Shown in pieces: positions 16,809 through 24,846 of a stretch of DNA of 64,000 nt (the first letter of the stretch is position 1; each line of letters opens with the position of its first letter). The stretch is from the NCBI GenBank assembly GCA_963706605.1, contig OY970165.1:2356001-2420000 (forward strand). The letters run 5' to 3'. The stretch is from VRUE01 sp963706605 (GTDB lineage: Bacteria; Actinomycetota; Thermoleophilia; Solirubrobacterales; 70-9). The notes beneath the pieces are model-generated. The model was given only the letters and a program-made list of their open reading frames with translations, did no database searches and had not been told where the DNA came from. The translations under genes were made by a program, and so were the position numbers.

Positions 16809-17657
16809 CTACACCCGGGCTCGGGCGGCAGCCAGCGTATTGACGAGCAGCATCGCGATCGTCATCGGTCCGACACCGCCTGGCACCGGAGTGATCGCCG
16901 CCGCCACCTCAGCCACCGGCTCGAAGTCCACGTCCCCGCAGAGGCCGTCGTCGGTGCGATTCATGCCGACGTCGATCACCACGGCACCCGGCTTGACCGC
17001 GTCGGCCCCCAGCAGGCGGGGCACCCCGACGGCGGCGACCAACACGTCGGCACGACGGCAGACGGCAGCGAGGTCACGGGTGCACGAGTGGCAGGTGGTC
17101 ACCGTCGCGTTCGCCCTCAGCAGCAGTCCCGCAACCGGCACGCCGACCAGCTTCGAGCGGCCGACGACGACGGCCTCGGCGCCCTCCAGCTCGACGCCCT
17201 CGTGGCGCAGCAGCTCGATCACGCCGGCGGGGGTACAGGGAACCAGGCCGGGGGTGCCGTGCGCGAGCAGGCCAGCATTGACCGGCGTCAGCCCGTCGAC
17301 GTCCTTCGCCGGGTTGATCGCCGCGACGACCCGATCGGGGTCGATCTGGTCGGGAAGCGGGATCTGGACGAGGATGCCGTCCACCTCGTCGTCGGCGCCC
17401 AGGGCGGCGACCAGCTCGAGTAGCCCGTCCTCGGTCGTCTCGGCGGGGAGCTTGTGGTCGACGGAGGTCATCCCGGCCTCCGCGCAGGCGCGGTGCTTGT
17501 TGCGGACGTAGATCTGGGATGGCGGGTCCTCGCCGACCAGCACGGTCGCCAGGCAGGGCGCCCGCGGGCCCGCCGCGACCAGCTCGGCGACTTCGGCGCG
17601 CACACGCTCCCGCACCGCGGCGGCGATCGCCTTGCCGTCGATCAGGTCTGCCGCCAT
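16809..17657 (-). CDS. folD: Methylenetetrahydrofolate dehydrogenase/cyclohydrolase
   Basis: Bifunctional one-carbon enzyme that makes 10-formyl-THF from 5,10-methylene-THF. 282 aa, normal length. It has the catalytic YVRNK lysine (Lys54), the DGILVQIPLPDQID motif, the NADP loop VVVGRSKLVGVPVAGLLL, and the closing TPVPGGVGPMTIAMLLVNT. It is four bases downstream of the helicase gene on the same strand and probably shares its transcript. Confidence 0.97.
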   Translation of the reverse strand: MAADLIDGKAIAAAVRERVRAEVAELVAAGPRAPCLATVLVGEDPPSQIYVRNKHRACAEAGMTSVDHKLPAETTEDGLLELVAALGADDEVDGILVQIPLPDQIDPDRVVAAINPAKDVDGLTPVNAGLLAHGTPGLVPCTPAGVIELLRHEGVELEGAEAVVVGRSKLVGVPVAGLLLRANATVTTCHSCTRDLAAVCRRADVLVAAVGVPRLLGADAVKPGAVVIDVGMNRTDDGLCGDVDFEPVAEVAAAITPVPGGVGPMTIAMLLVNTLAAARARV

Positions 17658-17661
17658 GGTG

Positions 17662-19911
17662 CTACCGCCTGCGGATCGGGGCGTAGTCGGCCATCAGCTT
17701 GCGCTCCGAGCCATCGCCGGCGAAGCGAACGACGACCACACCGCCGGGCTCAACCGCCGTCACGACACCATCGCCGAAGGAGGCGTGGATGACGTCGTCG
17801 CCGATTCGCAGCTCCAGGGTCGAGCCAGGCTCGATCGTGGGCGCTGCGCCGGTGTCCACCGTCGCCGCCCAGCTGGTGCCGGGGGCGCTGCTCTCGCGCT
17901 CGATCAGATCCTCCGGCAGCTCGTCGACGAAGCGCGAGGGCAGGTTGCGCTCGGCGCGGCCGAACAGCCGCCGCTCTCGGGTCCAGGTCATGTAAAGGCG
18001 ACGACGGGCGCGGGTGATGCCGACGTAGCAAAGGCGACGCTCCTCCTCCTCGCCCCCCTCTTCAAGCGCTTTCATATGCGGGAAAGCGCCGTCCTCGCAA
18101 CCGATGATGAAGACGGTGTCGTACTCGAGGCCCTTGGCGTTGTGGAGGGTCATCAGCGTAATCGCCGACTCGTCGCGCAGCTCGTCCTGCTGGGTGTAGA
18201 GGGGGATCTGCTGCAGGAACTCTTCCAGGGCCGACATCTCGCCCTCCCCCTCCAGCTCGCGGTTGACGTCGAACTCCGCAGCGCCGTCCACCAGGGCCTC
18301 CAGGTTCTCCGCCCGCCCCTCGGCCTCGATCGTCCGTTCCGCCGCAAGCGCGTCGAGGTAGCCGCTCTCGTGCAGGGTCGCCTCCAGCAGCTCGGCCACC
18401 GGGGCGTTCTCGACCCGCGCCCGCAATCCCTCCAGCGTCTCGTGGAAGCGCGAGACCGCCTTGATCGCGGCCGCTCCCAGGCCGGGCACCTCCTCGGCTC
18501 GGCCGGCGACCTCCCAGATCGGCAGGCCGGTCGTGTTGGCATGGGCGGCGAGGCGTCCCTGGCTGGTTTTGCCGATCCCGCGCCGCGGCGAGTTGACGAC
18601 CCGCGCGAAGGAGACCTGGTCGGCGGGGTTGACGAGCAGGCTGAGGTAGGCGACCGCATCCTTGATCTCCGCCCGCTCGTAGAACTTGGTGCCGCCGATC
18701 ACCTGGTAGGGCAGCTCGAAGCGGACCAACGTGTCCTCGAGCACCCGGCTCATCGCGTTGGTCCGGTAGAAGACCGCGACGTCCTCGCGGCGCAAGCCCT
18801 CCTCCTCGCCGAGCCGCTCGATCTCCCCCGCCACCCAGCGCGCCTCCTCGTGCTCGTCGGAGAGCTCGCGAAGCTGCAACGGCTCGCCGCCGCTCAGCTC
18901 GGTCCAGAGCCGCTTCGGCCGCCGCTCGCGATTGCGCTCGACCACCGCGTTGGCGGCGGAGAGGATCGTCTGGGTAGAGCGGTAGTTCTGCTCTAGCTTG
19001 ACCACCTCGGCTTCGGGGAAGTCATGCTCGAAATCGAGGATGTTGTGGATGTCGGCGTGGCGGAAGCCGTAGATCGATTGGTCCTCGTCGCCGACGACCA
19101 TCAGGTTGCCGTGCTCGGCGGTGAGCAGCTGCAGCAGTCGGTACTGGGCGTGGTTGGTGTCCTGGTACTCGTCGACCAGAACGTGGCGGAAGGTCCGCCG
19201 CCACCGCTCCCGGACCTCCTCGAACAGCTCCAGAGCGTTCACCGTCCGCACCAGCAGGTCGTCGAAGTCCATCGCGTTGGCTTCGAGCATCCGCTTCTCG
19301 TAGAGGACGAAGACCGCCGCCGCCGTCTCCTCGAAGACGCTGCCCTGCGCCTGCGAGTAGGCGTCGGCGTCGATGAGCTGGTTCTTGGCGCCCGAGATCT
19401 GCGAGCGGATCGCCCGCGGCGGGTAGCGCTTGGGGTCGATGCGCAGCTCCTCCATGCAGCGTTTGAGCATGCGCAGCGAATCGGACTCGTCGTAGATGGT
19501 GAAGCTGCGCGAGTAGCCGAGCCGCTCGGCATCGGCGCGCAGCATCCGGGCGCAGGCCGAGTGGAAGGTGGTCACCCACATCGCCCGCGCCGAGCGGCCG
19601 ACCAGCGTCTCGACCCGCTCGCGCATCTCGGTCGCCGCCTTGTTGGTGAAGGTGATCGCCAAGATCTCCCCCGGCCGCGCCGCGCCGGTCGCCAGCAGGT
19701 AGGCGATGCGGTGGGTCAGCACCCGGGTCTTGCCGGAACCCGCACCGGCCAGGACCAGCAGCGGGCCCTCCCCATGGCGCACCGCCTCCTGCTGCGGCTC
19801 GTTGAGCTCGGCCAGGAGGCGCTCAGCGCGATCGGCGCCGGGTTCGGTGGGCGCCCCCTCGGGGGCGCCGGACAGGTCCGCGGGGGTATCCGGCTCCGCC
19901 TGCAGCATCAC
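17662..19911 (-). CDS. pcrA: ATP-dependent 3'-5' DNA helicase, UvrD/PcrA type
   Basis: SF1A helicase for nucleotide-excision repair and removal of RNA polymerase or recombinase roadblocks. 749 aa, typical size. Walker A GAGSGKT lies at 56-62, motif Ia at ITFTNKAATEMRER, motif II at VDEYQDTNHAQY, motif III at GDEDQSIYGFRHAD, and motif VI at YVGITRARRRLYMTW. The C-terminal 50 residues (IGDDVIHASFGDGVV, ending KLMADYAPIRR) form the Tudor-like RNA-polymerase-binding fold typical of PcrA. Start ATG 19911. The next gene upstream, cysE, ends 29 bp away. Confidence 0.95.
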   Translation of the reverse strand: MMLQAEPDTPADLSGAPEGAPTEPGADRAERLLAELNEPQQEAVRHGEGPLLVLAGAGSGKTRVLTHRIAYLLATGAARPGEILAITFTNKAATEMRERVETLVGRSARAMWVTTFHSACARMLRADAERLGYSRSFTIYDESDSLRMLKRCMEELRIDPKRYPPRAIRSQISGAKNQLIDADAYSQAQGSVFEETAAAVFVLYEKRMLEANAMDFDDLLVRTVNALELFEEVRERWRRTFRHVLVDEYQDTNHAQYRLLQLLTAEHGNLMVVGDEDQSIYGFRHADIHNILDFEHDFPEAEVVKLEQNYRSTQTILSAANAVVERNRERRPKRLWTELSGGEPLQLRELSDEHEEARWVAGEIERLGEEEGLRREDVAVFYRTNAMSRVLEDTLVRFELPYQVIGGTKFYERAEIKDAVAYLSLLVNPADQVSFARVVNSPRRGIGKTSQGRLAAHANTTGLPIWEVAGRAEEVPGLGAAAIKAVSRFHETLEGLRARVENAPVAELLEATLHESGYLDALAAERTIEAEGRAENLEALVDGAAEFDVNRELEGEGEMSALEEFLQQIPLYTQQDELRDESAITLMTLHNAKGLEYDTVFIIGCEDGAFPHMKALEEGGEEEERRLCYVGITRARRRLYMTWTRERRLFGRAERNLPSRFVDELPEDLIERESSAPGTSWAATVDTGAAPTIEPGSTLELRIGDDVIHASFGDGVVTAVEPGGVVVVRFAGDGSERKLMADYAPIRRR

Positions 19912-19940
19912 CGCCGAGAATAGAGCGGCGCGCGGCTGGC

Positions 19941-20669
19941 TCAGCCGCCGGCGGAGGAGCGACCGGTGCGGGGTCGCAGCTCCTGCTCGCCGTCCTGGGA
20001 CTTCTCGCCGCCGTCGAGCTGGGCGATCCGCTCCTCGAGCTTCGCGATCCGCTCCGAGAGCGTCTTGATCGCCTCGGCGATCGGGTCGGGCAGGTGGATC
20101 CAGTCAGCGTCGGGTCCCTCGGGGCGCTTGCCTTCGACCTTGACCGGGTGACCGGGGTTGCCGACCACGGTCGAGCTGGGCGGCACGTCCTCGACGACGA
20201 CGGTGTTGGCGCCGACCTTGGCGCCGTCGCCGACCGCGATCGGACCGAGCAGCTTGGCGCCCGAGCCGACGGTGACGTTGTCGCCGAGCGTCGGGTGGCG
20301 CTTGCCCCGCTGGAAGCCGGTTCCCCCGAGCGTCACCCCCTGGTAGAGGGTCACGCGCCTGCCGATTTCAGCCGTCTCCCCGATCACGACCCCGGACCCA
20401 TGGTCGATGAAGAATTCGGGTCCAATCTTCGCCGCCGGGTGAATCTCGACTCCGGTGACGGCACGACTCACGTAGGCGATCGCGCCGGGGGCCAGCGGCA
20501 CCTCGGCCTCGCGCAGAGCGTGGGCGACCCGGTGCGCGAGCAGCGCCTGCACACCGGCCCAGCCGGTGAGGATCTCGAAGGTCGTGACACCCTGCGCCGC
20601 TGGATCTCGATCCCGCGCCGCGGCCACGTCGTTCCGAATCTCATGAAAGATCCGCCTCAGCACGTTCAC
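19941..20669 (-). CDS. cysE: Serine O-acetyltransferase
   Basis: Makes O-acetylserine from serine and acetyl-CoA for cysteine synthesis. 242 aa with the left-handed beta-helix hexapeptide repeats (IHPAAKIGPEFFIDHGSGVV, GETAEIGRRVTLYQGVTLGG) and the active-site loop GFQRGKRHPTLGDNV. Unusually, the tail (about 200-242) is a coiled coil, LSERIAKLEERIAQL, ending SSAGG. It lacks the terminal Ile that CysE normally inserts into the CysK active site. It overlaps cysK by 4 bp, so the two genes are coupled. Confidence 0.95.
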   Translation of the reverse strand: MNVLRRIFHEIRNDVAAARDRDPAAQGVTTFEILTGWAGVQALLAHRVAHALREAEVPLAPGAIAYVSRAVTGVEIHPAAKIGPEFFIDHGSGVVIGETAEIGRRVTLYQGVTLGGTGFQRGKRHPTLGDNVTVGSGAKLLGPIAVGDGAKVGANTVVVEDVPPSSTVVGNPGHPVKVEGKRPEGPDADWIHLPDPIAEAIKTLSERIAKLEERIAQLDGGEKSQDGEQELRPRTGRSSAGG

Positions 20670-21589
20670 GGTGCAAAGAAGGGTAGGGACATGTAGCGCT
20701 CGCCCGAGTCGCAGACGACCGTCACCACCCTTTTCCCGGCCAGCTCGGGGCGCGCCGCAACCTCGAGCGCGGCCTTGATGTTGGCGCCCGCCGAGATGCC
20801 GGCCAGGACGCCCTCCCGCAGCGCAGCGAGCCGCGCCGTCTCCAGCGCGTCCTCGTCGGAGACGACGATCGTCTCGTCGATCACCGAGCGGTCCAGGACC
20901 TCGGGGATGAAGCCGGCACCGATCCCCTGGATCTTGTGAGGGCCGGGGGCGCCCCCGGAGAGGATGGGAGAGGTGGCCGGCTCGACCGCGACCACCAGCG
21001 CCTCCGGAGCCCGTTCCCGCAGCATGCCGCCGACCCCGCTGATCGTGCCGCCGGTGCCGACCCCGGCGACAAAAGCGCCGACCTCGCCATCGGTGTCGCG
21101 CCAGATCTCCTCCGCGGTGGTGCGGCGATGCACCTCGGGATTGGCCGGGTTCGAGAACTGCTGCGGCATGAAGCCCTTGCGCTGCTCGCGGATCTCCTCC
21201 GCCAGCTCAACCGCCTCGGTCATCCCTCCCAGCGAGGGCGTCTCGCGCACTTCTGCGCCGTAGGCGCGCAGCAGCTTCGCCCGCTCCCTACTCATCCCCT
21301 CGGGCAGGGTGAGGATCAGCTCGTAGCCGCGCGCCGCGCAGACCATCGCCAGTGCGATCCCGGTGTTGCCGCTGGTCGGCTCGACGATCACCGAGCGGCC
21401 ACGCTCGATCAACCCCTCCTCCTCCGCAGCGTCGATCATCGCCACCCCGATCCGGTCCTTGACCGAGCCGCCGGGATTGAAGTACTCGAGCTTCGCGCAG
21501 ATTTCGCCTGGCAGACCCTCGCCGAGCCGTCGCAGCGCGACCAGCGGCGTGTTTCCCACAGCAGCGGAGGCCTCGGCCCCGATCCTCAT
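20666..21589 (-). CDS. cysK: Cysteine synthase (O-acetylserine sulfhydrylase)
   Basis: PLP enzyme that adds sulfide to O-acetylserine. 307 aa. The PLP lysine is Lys44 in NPGGSVKDRIG; the TSGNTGIALA loop and the GTGGTISGVG phosphate-binding loop are intact, as is the C-terminal TVVCDSGERYMS. It forms an operon with cysE (4-bp overlap). A CymR-like Rrf2 regulator lies about 1 kb upstream on the same strand, separated by a HAD gene. Confidence 0.96.
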   Translation of the reverse strand: MRIGAEASAAVGNTPLVALRRLGEGLPGEICAKLEYFNPGGSVKDRIGVAMIDAAEEEGLIERGRSVIVEPTSGNTGIALAMVCAARGYELILTLPEGMSRERAKLLRAYGAEVRETPSLGGMTEAVELAEEIREQRKGFMPQQFSNPANPEVHRRTTAEEIWRDTDGEVGAFVAGVGTGGTISGVGGMLRERAPEALVVAVEPATSPILSGGAPGPHKIQGIGAGFIPEVLDRSVIDETIVVSDEDALETARLAALREGVLAGISAGANIKAALEVAARPELAGKRVVTVVCDSGERYMSLPFFAP

Positions 21590-21658
21590 CGCGGATGTCC
21601 TCCCACGCTCACAAGCGCCGACCCTACCGCGAGGAATGCACGACTACCTTTCGCGGCC

Positions 21659-21676
21659 CGACGACTGTGGTCGTCG
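21659..21676. other. Small hairpin between HAD gene and cysK
   Basis: CGACGAC and GTCGTCG pair around TGTG within the 122-bp gap upstream of cysK. T residues follow only on the plus strand, so a role as terminator for the minus-strand HAD gene is doubtful. It could equally be a leader structure or an operator. Confidence 0.3.
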
Positions 21677-21711
21677 TTTGTGTCGATATGCGGTGCTAAA
21701 GACAACCGCGC

Positions 21712-22554
21712 TCAAGTGTGACGATCGAGCAGACATCTCACGATGCCGTCCTCGTCGTTGGAGCGGACGACCTCCACAGCGCTCGCCAGCACCTCGGGAT
21801 GTGCGTTTGCGGGGGCGATGCTGTGAGTCGCGACGGCGAACATCGAGAGGTCATTGAGGTGGTCCCCGCAGGCGACGACATCAGCGCCTTCGCAATCACA
21901 GGTCGCGAGGAGCGACGGAATCGCGCTGCCCTTGACTGCGTCGCAGTGCTGAACCGTTATTTCGGTCCAACCGGGCCAATAGACGTTGCCGGCGCTGTGC
22001 ACGTGCGCCCCGTTGCCGGCGACCTCGCGAAGTCGCTCGGTCAGCGCCGTGGCCTCCTCGCCGAGGGCGAACGTGGTGACCTGAGCGACTTGCTCATCCC
22101 GCGCGATACCGAGCAGATCCCCGCAGGACATAAGGCGGGGATCGCGATATCTCTGCTTCTCTTCCACGTACCACCTGGTCGAGTCGTTCGTGCGCGGACC
22201 GAAGTGAACACCATCTCGCCTCCCGTCCCAGGAGGTGACCACCGGGTCGTTGCCCGTCTCAAGGATGGCCCCTACGGCGGCGTAGGCCTCCCTCCGCGAG
22301 AGCGTGTTGCTGACCAGATGGCGGCCGCTGTCCAGCTCGGATACGAATGCGCCGTTGAGCTCGATAACCGGCAGCGTCAGTGGAACGCCTGCCAACAGCG
22401 CGCGCATCCCGGGCGTGCCACGTGCGCTGGCGACGGTGAGCCGAACACCGGCGCCCAGAAGTCGGCAGAGATCGTTCTTGGCGAAATCGCTGAGCGTCCC
22501 GTCAGAGCGCAGCAGCGTTCCGTCCAGGTCGCAGACATAGATCGGCTCGCTCAT
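21712..22554 (-). CDS. HAD-superfamily phosphatase, Cof/IIB type
   Basis: 280 aa. The DxD nucleophile motif CDLDGTLLRSDG (Asp9, Asp11) is at the N terminus. A Cof-like cap with ELNGAFV follows, and the C-terminal motif IV is ACGDHLNDLSMFAVA (family: GDxxND). Such enzymes dephosphorylate sugar phosphates or cofactors such as FMN or PLP; the substrate here is not clear. The DNA looks less GC-biased in third positions than its neighbours, which may indicate a later arrival. It is five bases downstream of the Rrf2 gene. Confidence 0.88.
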   Translation of the reverse strand: MSEPIYVCDLDGTLLRSDGTLSDFAKNDLCRLLGAGVRLTVASARGTPGMRALLAGVPLTLPVIELNGAFVSELDSGRHLVSNTLSRREAYAAVGAILETGNDPVVTSWDGRRDGVHFGPRTNDSTRWYVEEKQRYRDPRLMSCGDLLGIARDEQVAQVTTFALGEEATALTERLREVAGNGAHVHSAGNVYWPGWTEITVQHCDAVKGSAIPSLLATCDCEGADVVACGDHLNDLSMFAVATHSIAPANAHPEVLASAVEVVRSNDEDGIVRCLLDRHT

Positions 22555-22559
22555 CCGGT

Positions 22560-22958
22560 CTAGATGAAGTACATCCCCGAGCCGGCCTCCTCGGCCTCGC
22601 GGCGGGCGACTGCGGCGATCGTGGTCTGGCCGAAGACCTTGCGCAGCGAGGCGACGCCCTCGGCCCAGATGCCCCCCGCCTCGTCGGCCTCCTGGCCGAC
22701 CTTGCCGTCGAGGGTCTGGACGACCTCCAGCACGGTGATCTCGTCCGCGGGCCGCGAGAGCGTGTAGCCGCCTTTCATGCCGCGGTGGCTGGTCAGCAGG
22801 CCGGCGCGGCGCAGGGTCGAGAAGAGCTGCTCGAGGAACTGCTCGGGGATGCCGCGGCGCTCGGCCAGCTCCTTGATCGGCACCGGCCGCTCACCCGAGC
22901 GGGCCAGCTCCGCCATCGCGACGACCGCGTAGCGCGACTTCGAGGTAATGGAAATCAC
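22560..22958 (-). CDS. Rrf2-family regulator lacking cluster cysteines (CymR-like)
   Basis: 132 aa with an N-terminal winged helix (SKSRYAVVAMAELARSG, IPEQFLEQLFSTLRRAGL, RGMKGGYTLSRP). It contains no cysteine at all, so it cannot bind an iron-sulfur cluster as IscR does. This is the state of CymR, which senses cysteine status through CysK in Bacillus. Nearness to cysK-cysE supports a role in sulfur control, by inference. It is divergent from the response regulator gene with a 51-bp gap. Confidence 0.85.
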   Translation of the reverse strand: MISITSKSRYAVVAMAELARSGERPVPIKELAERRGIPEQFLEQLFSTLRRAGLLTSHRGMKGGYTLSRPADEITVLEVVQTLDGKVGQEADEAGGIWAEGVASLRKVFGQTTIAAVARREAEEAGSGMYFI

Positions 22959-23009
22959 TGAGACCTTTCTACCGCACGACTCGGATCAGGCTGGGTATAG
23001 GATCGAGCC

Positions 23010-23633
23010 TTGGGCATCGCGCGCCCACAATGCCTTGTGATCGATCCCCATCCGCTGGTCCGGCTGGGGGTGCGTGAGACGCTGGGAAGCGATTTCGAGA
23101 TCCACGAGAGCGAGAGCCGCGGTGAGGGCGTCGGCCTGATTCGTGACGTCGGCAGCATCGACGTCGCGATCGTCGACCTGCGACGCGAGCCCGCCGACGA
23201 AGAGGGCGCCCTGCCCGGACACGATGCGATCCGGACACTTCACAAGACCGCGCCTGGGATGGGAATCGTCGCCCACGGCGAGCGCCCGGAGCGCCACCTC
23301 GCCTCGGCCGCCCTGCAGGCGGGCGCCACCGCGTACGTGGCACGCACCACGGATGCCGAGGAACTGGCCAGGGCCACCCGTGCGGCCCTTGATCAGGAGC
23401 GGTTCATCGACCCGGCGGTCCCACCCAGCGGCAGCCGCGGAAAGCTGACCCGGCGCCAGCGCGAGATCCTGCAGCTGCTGGCGGACGGCGGCTCGACCGT
23501 GGCGGCGGCCCGTGAGCTTGGCCTCAGCGAAGAAACGATCAAGACCCACACCAAGAACGCCCTCGCCAGACTGGGCGCCAGGAACAGAACGCACGCCGTG
23601 GCGATAGCGCTGCGTGAGTCCCTGATCGAGTAA
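23010..23633 (+). CDS. NarL/LuxR-type regulator with degenerate receiver
   Basis: 207 aa from TTG 23010. The N-terminal receiver-like part keeps Asp12 (VIDPHPLVR) and a central Asp56 (AIVDLRRE). The conserved Thr/Ser is replaced in IVAHGER, and the conserved Lys before the last helix is Arg112 (YVARTTDAEEL), so normal phosphorylation signalling is doubtful. The C-terminal LuxR helix-turn-helix is intact (KLTRRQREILQLLADGG, LSEETIKTHTKNALARLGA). No kinase is adjacent. It converges with the HDOD-LuxR gene, leaving five bases between stops. Confidence 0.85.
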   Translation: MGIARPQCLVIDPHPLVRLGVRETLGSDFEIHESESRGEGVGLIRDVGSIDVAIVDLRREPADEEGALPGHDAIRTLHKTAPGMGIVAHGERPERHLASAALQAGATAYVARTTDAEELARATRAALDQERFIDPAVPPSGSRGKLTRRQREILQLLADGGSTVAAARELGLSEETIKTHTKNALARLGARNRTHAVAIALRESLIE

Positions 23634-23638
23634 GCGCC

Positions 23639-24718
23639 CTAGATCCAGCCGCGATCGCGAGCCGTGAGGACCGCCTGGGCCCGGTCGACGGCGCCGATCT
23701 TGCCGTAGACGTTGTGCAGGTGGGTGCGGATCGTCGAGACCGAGAGCTGCATCTCGCCGGCGATCTGCTTGTAGACCATGCCCTCGGAGAGATGCCGGAG
23801 CACGTCCAGCTCCCGGCTCGAGAGCGGGCACGGCTCGCTGACGCGGGACTCGGTCTCGCGCGGGTAGGGAAGGTCGTAGAGCAGCTCGCGGAGTTCATCG
23901 GGACCAAGGCCGCAGCGCTTCGCGGTCTCGCGCAGGCGCTCCGGCGTCACCGCCTCCCCCTGCGAGTAGTGGGCGACCATGTCGGCCGTCGCCACGACCG
24001 CGGCGAGACCTTCTGCGTCCTCGGAGTGGTGGCGCTCGATCGCCACGGCGATCCGCTGCGGGACGTTCCAGCGCCGGGCCAGAACCCCGCCGACGAGGGC
24101 GTGGTCGATGCCGAGCTGATCTCGTTCTTCGCGGATTCGCTGCTCGGGGGTGCGGGAGGCGGCGTCGAAGTACGTCCTGCGACCAGGGTGGAGCTTGGAG
24201 ATGACAAGCCGGCCGATGTCGTGAATCAGGGCGGCGACGATCAGCTCGTCGCGGTCGCTCCAGCCGATCTCGCGCCCGATTCGGACAGCGGCCTGCTGGG
24301 TGGCGAGGGCGTGGACCCGGAACTGCTCGGGCCGCAGCTCCCAGCCGCCGTTGGGCTCGAAGAAGTCGAAGACCGGCGCGGTGCCGGCGATCGCCAGGAC
24401 GCCCGAGGGCTTGAGCAACTCCACCGCCTGGGGGATGCTGGCGACGCTGCCCCCGACGCCGGAGCGATTCGCGAAACGGAGCACGGCAATCGTCAGGGCC
24501 ACGTCGGCCTCGACCGCCTCGACCAGCTCGCCGACGCGAGCGGTCTCGGCCGTCGCGGCGGCCATCACCCGCGAACGAGACTCGATCAGGGCGGGGAATT
24601 TCTCCACCGCCTCGAAAGCCGCGGCGAGGCGGGCTCCGGGGGCAGGTGCGGCGCTGTTGCCCCGGGGGACGTCAGCACTGCGAACCTTGCCGTTGCTGTG
24701 TTGTTTGCTTGCCGGCAT
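23639..24718 (-). CDS. HDOD/HD-domain protein fused to a LuxR DNA-binding domain
   Basis: 359 aa in three parts. A low-complexity N terminus covers 1-30. An HDOD-type domain covers about 35-285 with an unusually complete set of HD metal ligands: His136, His166-Asp167 (IHDIGR), His206, His230-His231 (ERHH) and Asp246. A LuxR helix-turn-helix spans 299-355 (LSSRELDVLRHLSEGM, LSVSTIRTHLHNVYGKIGA). HDOD proteins often lack these residues, so this one may be a working phosphohydrolase that also binds DNA. ATG 24718 is the first start. Ligand and targets unknown. Confidence 0.85.
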   Translation of the reverse strand: MPASKQHSNGKVRSADVPRGNSAAPAPGARLAAAFEAVEKFPALIESRSRVMAAATAETARVGELVEAVEADVALTIAVLRFANRSGVGGSVASIPQAVELLKPSGVLAIAGTAPVFDFFEPNGGWELRPEQFRVHALATQQAAVRIGREIGWSDRDELIVAALIHDIGRLVISKLHPGRRTYFDAASRTPEQRIREERDQLGIDHALVGGVLARRWNVPQRIAVAIERHHSEDAEGLAAVVATADMVAHYSQGEAVTPERLRETAKRCGLGPDELRELLYDLPYPRETESRVSEPCPLSSRELDVLRHLSEGMVYKQIAGEMQLSVSTIRTHLHNVYGKIGAVDRAQAVLTARDRGWI

Positions 24719-24846
24719 CTAGGGGTCGCTCCGCACCCTTCATCGGCAGCAGAGGACGCACGGTTTAGCCGCGGCCTCCCCATTAGTGGGGATTGCTTCG
24801 CGTTTGGTTGTCCAGTTCGGCGGGACAGCGAGCGAAGCGTTGTCCG
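24719..24846. other. 128-bp gap between gltX and the HDOD-LuxR gene
   Basis: It holds a short hairpin (TCCCC...GGGGA near 24776-24792) and a longer imperfect stem (GCTTCGC 24795-24801 with GCGAAGC 24832-24838). Either could end the gltX transcript, though neither has a T-tract. It must also carry the promoter of the HDOD gene; no clear -10 was found. Confidence 0.4.

Noticed and set aside
22560..22958. IscR-type iron-sulfur regulator
   Set aside because: The protein has no cysteine, so it cannot bind the cluster.
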